Assembly: GCA_043764095.1 (NCBI GenBank) | Contig: JAYUKX010000197.1 | Span: 136,971-200,970 of the forward strand | Source of the DNA: M3007 sp043764095 | GTDB taxonomy: Bacteria; Bacteroidota; Bacteroidia; Chitinophagales; Saprospiraceae | Direction: 5' to 3' | DNA: 64,000 nt | In this document: piece by piece, positions 55,049-63,922 of the stretch | How positions within the stretch are numbered: the first letter of the stretch is position 1 | How the letters are laid out: each line of letters starts with the position of its first letter | The notes under the pieces: model-generated | Databases searched by the model: none | The model's input: only the letters and a program-made list of their open reading frames with translations | What the model was told of the DNA's origin: nothing | Program-made: the position numbers and the translations under genes

Positions 55049-58000
55049 ATGCCATCATATAACGGAATTTATAATTATCATCAAGGTTTATTGGCGGTAA
55101 ATGTCAATAGCTATCATAGAATCGCAGGACGTTATGTTAAGACGCGTGATGCCCGGCGTACCGTAAAATATGCGTTTGCAGCGCATTACCACCCCTATAC
55201 CGACGATTTTATTGAAAAACTAAATCGGGACGGTTTAGAGGCATTGCTCGACGTAAATTTTCAGAATCAATTGCGCGATCCCGGCTTGTTGAAAACACTC
55301 TACAACCCCGCTGATGGGGTGGTAACGGCGTTTCCCGAACAGACTTTGGATCTAAGCGACAACGGACCTTATGCCATTTACAACTGGGAATTGTTTTTTC
55401 ACGCACCATTGGCAGTAGCAGTGCATTTAAGTAAGAATCAGCGCTTTGCAGAAGCACAACGATGGTTTCACTTTATTTTTGACCCTACGAGTAATGATCC
55501 TGTGACTGACCCGGCCAATCCTCAACAGCGCTTTTGGAAATTCCTGCATTTCCGGGAAGAAACAAGGGCCGCGTTTATTGACGAGATGTTGACAGAGTTG
55601 GCTAAGGGCGAAGATACACCACTGAACAGCAAGATCAAGCAAAGTATACAAGGCTGGCGCGATAAACCCTTCCAGCCGCATGTAGTGGCTCGCGGGCGTT
55701 TTTTTGCCTATCAGATGAATGTAGTGATGAAATACCTAGACAATCTCATCGCGTGGGGTGATAGCCTGTTCCGGCAGGATACGATGGAAACCATCAACGA
55801 AGCGACCCAAATTTATGTACTTGCAAACAATATTTTGGGGCCTAAACCACAGCGTGTGCCCCAACGTGGCAAAGTAGAACACCGAACCTATGCACAACTC
55901 AAGGGCAGCCTCGATGATTTCGGAAATGCATTGGTTGAAATGGAAAATGATTTCCCTTTCAACCTGATGCCCACAACCGACAGGGCCGCAGATGAAGGTG
56001 CAGGAAATGCCTTATTTGGGATAGGCCGAACGCTTTATTTCTGTATCCCGCAAAACGACAAACTTTTGGGATACTGGGATACTGTTGCCGACCGCCTTTT
56101 CAAAATACGCCATTGCATGAACATCGAAGGCACGGTGCGGCAGTTGCCACTGTTCGAGCCGCCTATTGATCCAGGGTTGTTGGTGAAAGCCGCAGCAGCC
56201 GGGTTGGACATAGGCAGTATAGTTGGCAGTTTAGGGCTGCCGACCTCTAATATTCGTTCAGGCTTGTTGTTACAAAAAGCCCTCGAATTTTGTGCAGAAT
56301 TAAAATCGCTGGGAGCTGCTTTGCTTTCAGCCATCGAGAAACAGGAAAGCGAACAACTCAATGCCCTGCGGCAACAACACGAGTTGAAACTGCTTGAGTT
56401 GGCACAGGATGTCAAATTTTTACAATGGAAAGAATCCGAGGCTTCAACCGAAGCGTTGTTGCGCAGCAGGGATACCGCTTTCGAGCGCTACAAGCACTAT
56501 CAGCGGATATTAGGTCGGCCAGAAACAGAGACAAATCGCTTGCAAAACCTTGATATTTCACGTGAACCGCTTAATGCCGAGAATTTTGATGCTGTTTATT
56601 CCAATATGGTGAGTAGATATGCAGTGGAAGTGCAAAAAGAGCAGTATCGTCAGGAAAGCAGCATTGGCGGCCTGATGGAGTTTGCTGGTAATATTGTAGT
56701 AGGCATTGTAGGCGGTGAAAAAGGTAAAACGTTGCCGCTTAACAAAAACGAACATGCAGAACTAAATGTCTTTCTGCCATCTCAAGATTTTTTCAGTGCA
56801 GCCTCAATGGGATTAACTGTAGCAGCAGCACTACTAAAGTTGCTTCCACAGTTTGATGGACATGCAACACCCTTAGGCGTAGGTTTAAAAACGGGGTTTG
56901 GAGGCGTACAGTTGTCAGGTGCCGCAGAAAAAGGAGCAGATGGTGCACAAAAAATTGCCAATGCATTTGGGTCTAGCGCAGAGCGAGCCTCCAAAATGGC
57001 AGGCTATTATCGCCGCGCAGAAGACTATGTTTTCCAACACAACTTAGCAGCCAGCGAACTGACGCAGTTGGGTAGGCAAATAATAAGTGCGCTTATTCGG
57101 GAGCAGATCCTGCAACGGGAATACGAAAACCATCTGAAACAAGTTGAACAGTCCCAAGCGATTCAGGATTTTATCCGGGAAAAATTTACTCAGGCTGACT
57201 TGTATGCCTGGATGCGCGGCGAATTATCCAATGTTTACTTTGAATGTTATAAATTCGCTTTCGATCTGGCACGCCGAACCGAACAAGTAATGCAGTATGA
57301 GTTGATGCGCCCCGAATTTGATGCGCAACAATTCATCAAGTTTGGTTATTGGGATGGTAGCCGTCAAGGTTTATTAGCTGGAGAACTATTGAATTTAGAT
57401 TTAAAGCGTCTGGAGATGGCCTATCACGACCACAACCGACGTGAGTATGAATTAACCAAGCACATTTCACTTCAACGCATTGATCCGGTTGCCTTGCTGC
57501 GCTTAAAAGCAACCGGTGCTTGTGAAGTAGAACTGCCTGAATGGTTGTTCGATATGGATACGCCCGGGCAGTACATGCGTCGCATAAAGAGCGTTGCTTT
57601 GTCTATTCCATGCGTTACAGGACCTTACACGAGTGTGCACTGCAAGCTATCTTTGCTACGTAGCAGCATCCGCACTTCATCGGTAATAGGAGATGGTTAT
57701 CCGAGAAATTCGGAAGGCGACGACCCTCGTTTCCGCGATTTCCAAGGTGCGATTCAATCCATTGTGACCAGTTCAGGTCAAAATGATTCAGGTCTATTTG
57801 AAGTAAATCTACGCGATGAGCGCTACCTTCCCTTTGAGGGGGCGGGAACAATCAGCAGATGGCAACTCGAGGTGCCCAATGGCTTACCAACTTTTGACCT
57901 AACTACCATATCCGATGTTGTACTACATATTCGCTATACGGCTCGAGAAGCGGGCAATTTGAAGGCCGATGCCGTTACATCTGTTCGGGAAGCATTTGAA

Positions 58001-58354
58001 ATCGGGGAAGGACAACCGCTCATGCTCTCTGTTCAACATGATTTCCCTGAAGATTGGTATCGTTTCAGTACTGAAACGATACCTGCACAAAAACGACTAA
58101 ATGTACAGATCACTCCAGATCACTTGCCGTACTGGACAATCAGTCTTGAAGTTAGCGAAGAGTTGCCTGTTTTACTATGTGCTATGAATTTAAGGAGCAA
58201 ACGCCTGTTTTTCTCTCCTGCCGCCGTTACAACTAAAAATGAAGACAATGGGAATCGGGAACTAATTATTCAGAACGGTTCTCCTTTGTTCTCCTTTCTG
58301 AATAATCATGCACAGGAGCCATTGTTTTTGATTTTGAATGTGAAGCCATCATAA
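55049..58354 (+). CDS. Tc toxin A component, C-terminal pore-forming and TcB-binding part (TcaB-like)
   Basis: This 1101-residue protein completes the TcA component. Residues of about 60-330 are TcaB-like (LDVNFQNQLRDPGLLKTLYNP, YNWELFFHAPLAVAVHLSKN, QRWFHFIFDPTSNDP). From about 430 to 760 there are long amphipathic helices (ALRQQHELKLLELAQDVKFL, QREYENHLKQVEQSQAIQDF) around a Gly/Ala-rich hydrophobic hairpin (AASMGLTVAAALLKLL). These fit the central alpha-helical channel with its membrane tip. The C-terminal 270 residues (KHISLQRIDPVALLRLKATG, FDMDTPGQYMRRIKSVALSIP) match the TcA domain that binds TcB. It is the last gene of the operon. Confidence 0.92.
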   Translation: MPSYNGIYNYHQGLLAVNVNSYHRIAGRYVKTRDARRTVKYAFAAHYHPYTDDFIEKLNRDGLEALLDVNFQNQLRDPGLLKTLYNPADGVVTAFPEQTLDLSDNGPYAIYNWELFFHAPLAVAVHLSKNQRFAEAQRWFHFIFDPTSNDPVTDPANPQQRFWKFLHFREETRAAFIDEMLTELAKGEDTPLNSKIKQSIQGWRDKPFQPHVVARGRFFAYQMNVVMKYLDNLIAWGDSLFRQDTMETINEATQIYVLANNILGPKPQRVPQRGKVEHRTYAQLKGSLDDFGNALVEMENDFPFNLMPTTDRAADEGAGNALFGIGRTLYFCIPQNDKLLGYWDTVADRLFKIRHCMNIEGTVRQLPLFEPPIDPGLLVKAAAAGLDIGSIVGSLGLPTSNIRSGLLLQKALEFCAELKSLGAALLSAIEKQESEQLNALRQQHELKLLELAQDVKFLQWKESEASTEALLRSRDTAFERYKHYQRILGRPETETNRLQNLDISREPLNAENFDAVYSNMVSRYAVEVQKEQYRQESSIGGLMEFAGNIVVGIVGGEKGKTLPLNKNEHAELNVFLPSQDFFSAASMGLTVAAALLKLLPQFDGHATPLGVGLKTGFGGVQLSGAAEKGADGAQKIANAFGSSAERASKMAGYYRRAEDYVFQHNLAASELTQLGRQIISALIREQILQREYENHLKQVEQSQAIQDFIREKFTQADLYAWMRGELSNVYFECYKFAFDLARRTEQVMQYELMRPEFDAQQFIKFGYWDGSRQGLLAGELLNLDLKRLEMAYHDHNRREYELTKHISLQRIDPVALLRLKATGACEVELPEWLFDMDTPGQYMRRIKSVALSIPCVTGPYTSVHCKLSLLRSSIRTSSVIGDGYPRNSEGDDPRFRDFQGAIQSIVTSSGQNDSGLFEVNLRDERYLPFEGAGTISRWQLEVPNGLPTFDLTTISDVVLHIRYTAREAGNLKADAVTSVREAFEIGEGQPLMLSVQHDFPEDWYRFSTETIPAQKRLNVQITPDHLPYWTISLEVSEELPVLLCAMNLRSKRLFFSPAAVTTKNEDNGNRELIIQNGSPLFSFLNNHAQEPLFLILNVKPS

Positions 58355-58427
58355 CGAGCAAGGATTAGCATTTGCTTCATCAACCTGCTTAGATGAAATG
58401 CGGGATCAACAATCTTATGAGTATTGC

Positions 58428-58492
58428 TTCCAACAATCGCTTCCCGAAAACGGCTCTTAAACGTCGCAAATTCGGGAAGCGTAACGTTGGGC
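58428..58492. repeat. attC-like palindrome downstream of the toxin operon
   Basis: Nested complementarity is visible. CCAAC (58430-58434) pairs with GTTGG (58486-58490) on the outside. An 11-base perfect inner stem, CGCTTCCCGAA (58438-58448) with TTCGGGAAGCG (58471-58481), surrounds a 22-base loop. The right end reads GTTGGGC, which fits the integron attC core GTTRRRY. The right half recurs with one difference at 60630-60655. Another small hairpin (58368-58401) precedes it directly after tcaB. The rest of 58493-58749 has no gene. Confidence 0.55.
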
Positions 58493-58749
58493 GAAAAACG
58501 ATTAAACCAACATATCCAACGCACCAATACCAACCAACCCACCAAACCCACTTTCTGAAAAAATGAATATACCCAAAGTACCGTTTTTAGATTAGGGTGC
58601 GTGATAAAATCGGGGCATGATATTTTATTGATGCAACAATGGATTTCAACTAAATTGTCGGGGTGACAGAAAATACCTTAGGCGTATGGGGCTGTACAAG
58701 TAGCCACACTTCGCAAGAATCATAACCCAAACCCTAAAAAAACTGGAAT

Positions 58750-58990
58750 AAAAAAATTAATTTGTTCGTACACTTGCAAATATAAAACACATTACTATAT
58801 ATTTGCAGCGCACTTCAATGGTTTGCCCATTATTTCCAAATTATAATGACTGCTTTACACGGTTTTTTCATTTATATTTTATTAATACTTGTTGCGCGTT
58901 TTACATGTTCGGGCTGGTTGGTTTGTTGTGTTTACGAGGAAGTGGATGGGGGTGACAAAGCGGGTTTATATATGATAGAGGGTATTGCAA
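58750..58990 (+). repeat. Right copy of direct repeat flanking the Tc toxin operon
   Basis: It matches 37150-37390 closely, including the promoter elements (TTG at 58774-58776 and TATATTTG at 58798-58805). No toxin gene follows; the next gene is the small protein at 59222. An open frame of 53 codons (58846-59007) begins in it, but its frame is not kept between the two copies. The stretch 59008-59221 holds only short hairpins (GATATT...AATATC, 59071-59116) and no gene. Confidence 0.8.
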
Positions 58991-59221
58991 ACTATAGTTG
59001 GATGTGACAATAGAACTGGAACTCCTTTGTTTTTTTGGCAGATTGTGAGTAAAAAAGCCAAAGATATTCTCCCCAACACTGTTCGTTGTCTAACAATATC
59101 TCAAGTATTCAATTTGCAAGAGTAAGATTTTGACATTGATTGATATTAATAACATTGTAAAACGCTTTATAAATATGTTCGTAAACGCAATTGAAAAAAT
59201 ACAAAAAATTACACGAATTGC

Positions 59222-59494
59222 ATGAATTCTTTTTTAATTACTTGCGAATCAAACAATAAACATGGCGACTACCGCCAACTGGTTGAAAAAATTACAAGTT
59301 TTGGAGAGCATTGGTATCGGTTCACAGACAATGTATGGATAATAAAGTCCAACTTGTCGCCAAGCGATATCTTGACTATATTGAAGCCACACAGTTATCA
59401 AAATGATAAAATCTTGGTTGTTCAAATGGTCAGAAAGGCCGACTGGATAGGGCTTTCAGTTGAAGAAGAGAACTGGATAGTTTCTAATTTGTAA
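59222..59494 (+). CDS. Small protein, possibly ferredoxin-fold 'SinR family' type
   Basis: This 90-residue soluble protein begins MNSFLITCESNNKHGDYRQL. It then has FGEHWYRFTDNVWIIKSNLS, a helix (SPSDILTILKPHS), a strand (DKILVVQMV) and a final WIGLSVEEENWIVSNL. The strand-helix-strand order and the opening phrase resemble small Bacteroidota proteins often named 'SinR family', whose fold is Cas2-like; that naming carries no known function. No catalytic residue can be assigned. The gene is AT-rich and lies alone between palindromic elements in the accessory region. Confidence 0.65.
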   Translation: MNSFLITCESNNKHGDYRQLVEKITSFGEHWYRFTDNVWIIKSNLSPSDILTILKPHSYQNDKILVVQMVRKADWIGLSVEEENWIVSNL

Positions 59495-59519
59495 TAAATA
59501 AAGTAACCCACTAAAACAG

Positions 59520-59584
59520 TGAACAACGGATATACTTCTATGCTTCTTAAATAGTCGCACAATCGTACACCCAAACGTTGTGTG
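59520..59584. repeat. Palindromic intergenic element ending CGTTGTGTGC
   Basis: ACAACG (59523-59528) pairs with CGTTGT (59576-59581), with further short complementarity inside. The right end ACCCAAACGTTGTGTGC directly precedes the next gene. The shape (outer repeats 45-60 bases apart with internal hairpins) resembles cassette recombination sites, but the internal stems are weak. Confidence 0.4.
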
Positions 59585-59608
59585 CTAAAAGAAGAAAAAA
59601 TAAGAATT

Positions 59609-60394
59609 ATGAAAGACATAAAAATCGATCCGTTTCCAAATTGGAAAATAATACCAGAGGCTTTTCAAAATGATGTAGTTGGCAACTCTTCAGATACCAA
59701 ATCCCAAAAGCAAAAAATAGATGGGAGCGTCATGGTCATGGTAAATGAATTCCAAAATGGAGAGCGAAGAGTAAACTTTATGGTTCCAGAGACCAATAAA
59801 GGAAAAATTTTTATGTCAATTTTCCCAGACCCAATTCAATTGTATTACTCTTTTGCTATAAAAGCATTTGCGTCATCAGAAGAATTGAGGAACAAGGAAT
59901 TTATAAAGGCATCTAGGCAAATCAACGGTGAAGAAAAATATTTTTTGGATGTAACATCTGATGAAACGCACCCTTTGTACAACAGTTATTTACAATTTAG
60001 AATTGGTTCAATTATCATGTTGGCTTGTTCCGTTGAAGCATTTGTAAATTCGATAATTACAGAATCAATAACCTATACAAGTGAAAAAGGTAAAGAATTA
60101 GACCAAGATGGTATTCAGAGATGGTTGCCCTTAAAAGAAAAAATTGAAAAAGTAATTCCCCAAATATACAGTTCTGATTTCAAAGATTCCAACAAAGATG
60201 AATTCGACCAAATAAATTCTTTAATAAGGATAAGAAATGAATTTGTTCACCTTAAAAACTACAACAAATCACCTTATTCTGATGGATATCAACAGTTGTT
60301 CTTAAGTCTGAAAAAATTCAACATTAAAGCAAGTATTGAGGCTGTAAAAATCTACATGAATAATTACAAGCCGAACTTTATAGTAGAAAAATGA
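59609..60394 (+). CDS. Protein with RX4H (HEPN-type) motif, function unknown
   Basis: This 261-residue cytoplasmic protein starts at the ATG at 59609; the GTG at 59582 lies within the palindrome. The N-terminal 90 residues are beta-rich (VMVMVNEFQNGERRVNFMVP). The C-terminal half is helical, with GSIIMLACSVEAFVNSIITESI and, near residue 208, INSLIRIRNEFVHLKNYN, which contains the R-x4-H motif typical of HEPN RNases and related helical domains. HEPN proteins often act in toxin-antitoxin or phage-defence systems. Here the activity is only inferred from the motif. It is the neighbour of the OLD-family nuclease. Confidence 0.65.
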   Translation: MKDIKIDPFPNWKIIPEAFQNDVVGNSSDTKSQKQKIDGSVMVMVNEFQNGERRVNFMVPETNKGKIFMSIFPDPIQLYYSFAIKAFASSEELRNKEFIKASRQINGEEKYFLDVTSDETHPLYNSYLQFRIGSIIMLACSVEAFVNSIITESITYTSEKGKELDQDGIQRWLPLKEKIEKVIPQIYSSDFKDSNKDEFDQINSLIRIRNEFVHLKNYNKSPYSDGYQQLFLSLKKFNIKASIEAVKIYMNNYKPNFIVEK

Positions 60395-60677
60395 TTAACG
60401 CACATAACATCTAGGGCTTAACCGCTGTGAAGGCTGGATTACTGGCATTAAAGACTTTGCTTTGTAACCAGTCCGTTAATTTTTTTGGCATATTGTGCAG
60501 AATTTAAGTATGAATAATGCGCCAAGATAGAAAAATAATGGTATCTTTATGCCTCAGTTATGGGTAATTGGGAGGAGCAGTTGCCGTAGGTTTTGTTCAA
60601 TTATGGTTTCCTGAAAATGCTTCCTAAGCGTCGCACATTCGGGAAGCGTAACGTAGCCAATTTTAAACAATAAAAAT
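60395..60677. repeat. Intergenic region with several palindromes
   Basis: No gene is seen. The region opens with ACGCACATAACATCTAGGGC right after the previous stop. It contains a hairpin around TTTTTTTGGCATATTGTG (about 60480-60530); a similar phrase, TTTTTTTGGCAGATTGTG, is at about 59029. Near its end it has ATGCTTCC paired with GGAAGCGT, inside a copy of the 26-base segment also found at 58462-58487. The OLD gene starts 22 bases after that copy. Confidence 0.55.
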
Positions 60678-62600
60678 ATGATCATAGGAACAATTGTTAG
60701 AAATTTCAAAACGTATACAGGAATAAATTACATACCCATAACTTATGGACAAAGTTTTTGTGGGTTGGTTGGTAATAATGGTATTGGTAAAAGTTCTGTA
60801 CTTGAAGCCTTAGATAGTTTTTTTAACAGTAAGCCTTGGAATTACAATATAATTACTAAACGAAGTGGGTTTGCTACTACGAGACCACATATTGTCCCTG
60901 TCTTCTTAATTAAGATTGATTCACAGACTTTAGAGAACTATGAATTAGCCAAAAAATTTAGTGACTATGTTTGGGAACTTGAGGAAGTTGATATCCTTTC
61001 TCAAAATAGGGAGCAATTCAAAAATTTTAGTGAACAATTATCTATAATTAAAAGGGAGCATAATAAAGATACTACTTTAATACTCCCATTAGGTTATACC
61101 CATGATAATATTCCAAGTTTGAGTTTTTTTAATACAAAAAAATTTGGTGAATTATTTGTAGATGATTTTGACAAAGTACAACAGCAGGTTCAAGATGATG
61201 ATTTAAAGCAATTTGAACCATTGCTTACTGAACTAAGAAAGATCTTTGAATATATTTACATCCCTAAAGATATTGATCCAGAAAACTTTGCTCAATTAGA
61301 AACCAAAGAAATTCAATCCTTAATGGGTGAAACCTTAACTGAAATTGTTGAAAAATGTGTCCCACAAGGAAAAATTCAAGAAATAAATACCAGCCTCAAC
61401 CAGTTTATTGACTCATTATCATTAGTACTAGAGGAGTATGCGTTTAGGACTGGTGGCGAAAGACAAGTCAATTTAAGAAAACATGATGTTTATAAATTAA
61501 TAGTTGAAGCGTATTTTAAAATTAGAAAACTACATAAAAAAGAAGGTGATCATTGGTTAGAAATGTCATCTTTGAGTTCAGGCGAAAAGCAAAAGGCTAT
61601 AATTGAATTGGCTTATCATTTCCTTAAAAGTTACAGGAGTGAAACACAAAGAATAATATTAGCAATTGACGAGCCAGAGTCGTCGCTCCATATGTCAGCC
61701 TGTTTTGATCAATTTAACAAGTTGTTTGAGGTCAGCTTGTTATGTAAGCAGTTACTATTTACAACACATTGGTATGGTTTTATTCCAACTGTTGAAGATG
61801 GTTGTGTTAGTGTTATTTCAAAAAATGAAAAATCACATTTATTTGATTTAATTAGCGTAAGTAGTTACAGAGAAACCGTTAAGCAGTCAATAAGATCTTC
61901 TAAAGGGAAGCTGCCATATGATATTAGACTAAAGAGCATTAATGATTTTACGCAGTCAATAGTTACAAGTATATTGACTAATGAGCCTTTTAATTGGTTA
62001 ATATGTGAAGGTTCATCTGAAAAAATATACTTCGAAAAATATTTCGCTGATATTAAGAAGGATAAAAAATTGAGAATAATCCCAGTTGGTGGAGCAGGAG
62101 AAATCAAGCGTATTTATAATAACCTTCAAGTTGCGTATGAAGATTTCAAAAAAGATATTCTTGGTAGAGTTATTCTAATTTCAGATACAGATGCTGAACT
62201 TGTACAGTATCCAACAAGAGATGATTTAAAGAATTTACTATGCTATAGAATTGTCAATGTAGAAAAGGATAGAAAAACAGTTTTAGTGAAAATTGATTCA
62301 AATCCGGTCTCTCCGAAAACTGAAATTGAAGATGCTTTAAATGGTAAACTATTTTTTGAAACATTGATTGAGTTTAGCGATTCATATCCTGAACTTGAAA
62401 GCGTGATTAAAGATATATATAACCCATCGGAAGAATCTACATACTTTTCTCTTGACTTATCACCTAGCAAACAAAAAATTCTAGATGATTTTTTCAACAT
62501 TGGAAATAATAAATTTGATTTTGCGAATAAATATATTAATAATTTATCTGATAAATATATAGTTCCAGATTGGATTGAAAACATAAAGATGCTATATTGA
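60678..62600 (+). CDS. OLD-family ATP-dependent nuclease (AAA ATPase with TOPRIM domain)
   Basis: This 640-residue cytoplasmic protein has an ABC-type ATPase N-terminus. Walker A is GNNGIGKSS (32-40), the signature is LSSGEKQKAIIELAY near 298, and Walker B is IILAIDEPESSLHMS near 326. A His switch region follows in FTTHWYGFIP. The C-terminal TOPRIM nuclease domain has the invariant Glu in WLICEGSSEKIYFEKYF (about 441) and the acidic pair in VILISDTDAEL (about 500). OLD-family proteins cut DNA, and several are phage-defence effectors (P2 Old, Gabija GajA, PARIS AriA). No UvrD-like GajB follows. The next gene carries an RX4H motif. Confidence 0.87.
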   Translation: MIIGTIVRNFKTYTGINYIPITYGQSFCGLVGNNGIGKSSVLEALDSFFNSKPWNYNIITKRSGFATTRPHIVPVFLIKIDSQTLENYELAKKFSDYVWELEEVDILSQNREQFKNFSEQLSIIKREHNKDTTLILPLGYTHDNIPSLSFFNTKKFGELFVDDFDKVQQQVQDDDLKQFEPLLTELRKIFEYIYIPKDIDPENFAQLETKEIQSLMGETLTEIVEKCVPQGKIQEINTSLNQFIDSLSLVLEEYAFRTGGERQVNLRKHDVYKLIVEAYFKIRKLHKKEGDHWLEMSSLSSGEKQKAIIELAYHFLKSYRSETQRIILAIDEPESSLHMSACFDQFNKLFEVSLLCKQLLFTTHWYGFIPTVEDGCVSVISKNEKSHLFDLISVSSYRETVKQSIRSSKGKLPYDIRLKSINDFTQSIVTSILTNEPFNWLICEGSSEKIYFEKYFADIKKDKKLRIIPVGGAGEIKRIYNNLQVAYEDFKKDILGRVILISDTDAELVQYPTRDDLKNLLCYRIVNVEKDRKTVLVKIDSNPVSPKTEIEDALNGKLFFETLIEFSDSYPELESVIKDIYNPSEESTYFSLDLSPSKQKILDDFFNIGNNKFDFANKYINNLSDKYIVPDWIENIKMLY

Positions 62601-62620
62601 AAAAATATTACTATAATTAA

Positions 62621-62669
62621 TGCTTCCATGCCAATCGCTCGCTAAACGCGGTTGTTTGGCAAGGAAGCA
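62621..62669. repeat. Palindrome between the OLD gene and the next gene
   Basis: TGCTTCC (62621-62627) pairs with GGAAGCA (62663-62669), and TGCCAA (62629-62634) with TTGGCA (62656-62661), leaving a loop of about 21 bases. There is no T run. It has the same two-stem architecture as the palindrome at 58428. Confidence 0.6.
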
Positions 62670-62704
62670 AACGATTGCAGAAACAAAAAAATAAAAAATA
62701 ATAG

Positions 62705-63688
62705 ATGAAGAGATATATAGATGAAAAAGGTACTTTTGAAATTAAGGTTCCTATATCTTGGAGATATTCTTTAAAGCACAACAAAGTCCATACCTTTCAA
62801 GAGTATGAAATCTGGAAGTCGGATGCGTTCCAATTATCAATTAACGAACATAGTGATGACGAATCTGTAAATCAATATCAAAACTGGATTGAAAAATTCC
62901 CAAGTGTTAAAATTAATGACATTAGGTATTTTATTTTTCCCGAAAACAATGTCGGAGGACTTTCAACTAAATCCTGGACAACTCTTGTTGGCAAGAAAAC
63001 AATATTATTTACATTGACTCATTCAGTCAATCAAGATTTTGAACTTGACCCAATTCAAATTGATAATAAAATAGAAATAGTACATGAAATAATATCTACT
63101 TTTAAGTTGATTAGCCAAGACAAAAGTGAGGATGAAATTAATTCGTTTCGATTTGAAATGTTTCTTCAAGGTGTTGGAGCAACAGTCTATATGCTTAATA
63201 AAGCAGTTGAAAATCAAGCATTTATTGAAGCGACCTGTTTACTTGCAAGTCAAATTGACGGTATATTGCGGACAGGAATTGTATTGCAAAAGCAATTAAA
63301 TGAAAATAATTCAAAAATAGACACTGAATGGATTTATCAAGGAACAAACGATAGAAAAAAATCAGAAAAAGATATATATCAAAAAGCGAAGGAATTAGGA
63401 ATACTAAATGATGAATTATTCAAAGAACTGTATGTTCTCTATGATGATAGAAACCGAGTGATCCATAGATTTATCATTTCTGAAATAACTGTTGCAGAAG
63501 TTGAAGAAATTGCGTACAAATATTATGAAATGCAACAAAAAATCAAGTCTATAATTTATGATATTGAGAGCAAGCAAATTGAATTAGGGGTTGGGATGAC
63601 GAAAGTTGGTGACGCATCTGATGGAAACATCATTGACGAAATCAAAGGAAAGTTTGGAAAACAAAGTTATTTTGAAGATAAAAAGTAG
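62705..63688 (+). CDS. Protein with RX4H (HEPN-type) motif following the OLD nuclease
   Basis: This 327-residue soluble protein has an N-terminal 130-residue alpha/beta domain (FEIKVPISWRYSLKHNKVHT, TKSWTTLVGKKTILFTLTHS) that recalls small stress or lipoprotein-like domains but is not recognised. The C-terminal part is helical: FLQGVGATVYMLNKAVENQA, ACLLASQIDGILRT-like helices, and near residue 248 LYDDRNRVIHRFIISEITV with R-x4-H (RNRVIH), the HEPN-type active-site pattern. It is separated from the OLD gene by a palindrome and so may be an independent cassette. The role is inferred as possible RNase or defence factor only from the motif and neighbours. Confidence 0.65.
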   Translation: MKRYIDEKGTFEIKVPISWRYSLKHNKVHTFQEYEIWKSDAFQLSINEHSDDESVNQYQNWIEKFPSVKINDIRYFIFPENNVGGLSTKSWTTLVGKKTILFTLTHSVNQDFELDPIQIDNKIEIVHEIISTFKLISQDKSEDEINSFRFEMFLQGVGATVYMLNKAVENQAFIEATCLLASQIDGILRTGIVLQKQLNENNSKIDTEWIYQGTNDRKKSEKDIYQKAKELGILNDELFKELYVLYDDRNRVIHRFIISEITVAEVEEIAYKYYEMQQKIKSIIYDIESKQIELGVGMTKVGDASDGNIIDEIKGKFGKQSYFEDKK

Positions 63689-63706
63689 AACTTCTGCCAT
63701 CAAAGC

Positions 63707-63768
63707 ACTCCCGCTAATCCGCCGCAAAGTATAACTAAAAGCCAGCGCAGTGGTGGGTATGCGGGAGT
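63707..63768. repeat. Palindromic intergenic element
   Basis: ACTCCCGC (63707-63714) and GCGGGAGT (63761-63768) are perfect complements 46 bases apart, with shorter internal complementarity (CCGCCGC against GGTGGG). No T run follows. It is one of the series of palindromes that separate single genes in this region. Confidence 0.55.
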
Positions 63769-63795
63769 ACCATCGTTCTTAACAATAATAAAAAA

Positions 63796-63915
63796 ATGTC
63801 ACGAAAAAAATATCTTATCAATCTTTTAGAAGCTTGTGAAAAACACGAGTTTGACAAAGTAGTAAAATCATATCTGAAAGAAATTTATGGATTTAGTAGA
63901 ATATCACACTACTAG
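63796..63915 (+). CDS. Short open frame (39 codons), possibly a truncated gene
   Basis: The frame MSRKKYLINLLEACEKHEFD followed by KVVKSYLKEIYGFSRISHY stops at TAG (63913-63915). It reads like the N-terminus of a longer soluble helical protein. A downstream inverted repeat begins right after the stop, suggesting truncation at about 63910. It lies 27 bases after the preceding palindrome, as do the other cassette genes. The function is unknown. Confidence 0.4.
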   Translation: MSRKKYLINLLEACEKHEFDKVVKSYLKEIYGFSRISHY

Positions 63916-63922
63916 ACATTTT

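Noticed and set aside
58846..59007. 53-codon membrane-peptide gene in the right repeat copy
   Set aside because: Its N-terminal frame is not preserved in the left copy (small indels), and the two copies agree better as DNA than as protein.
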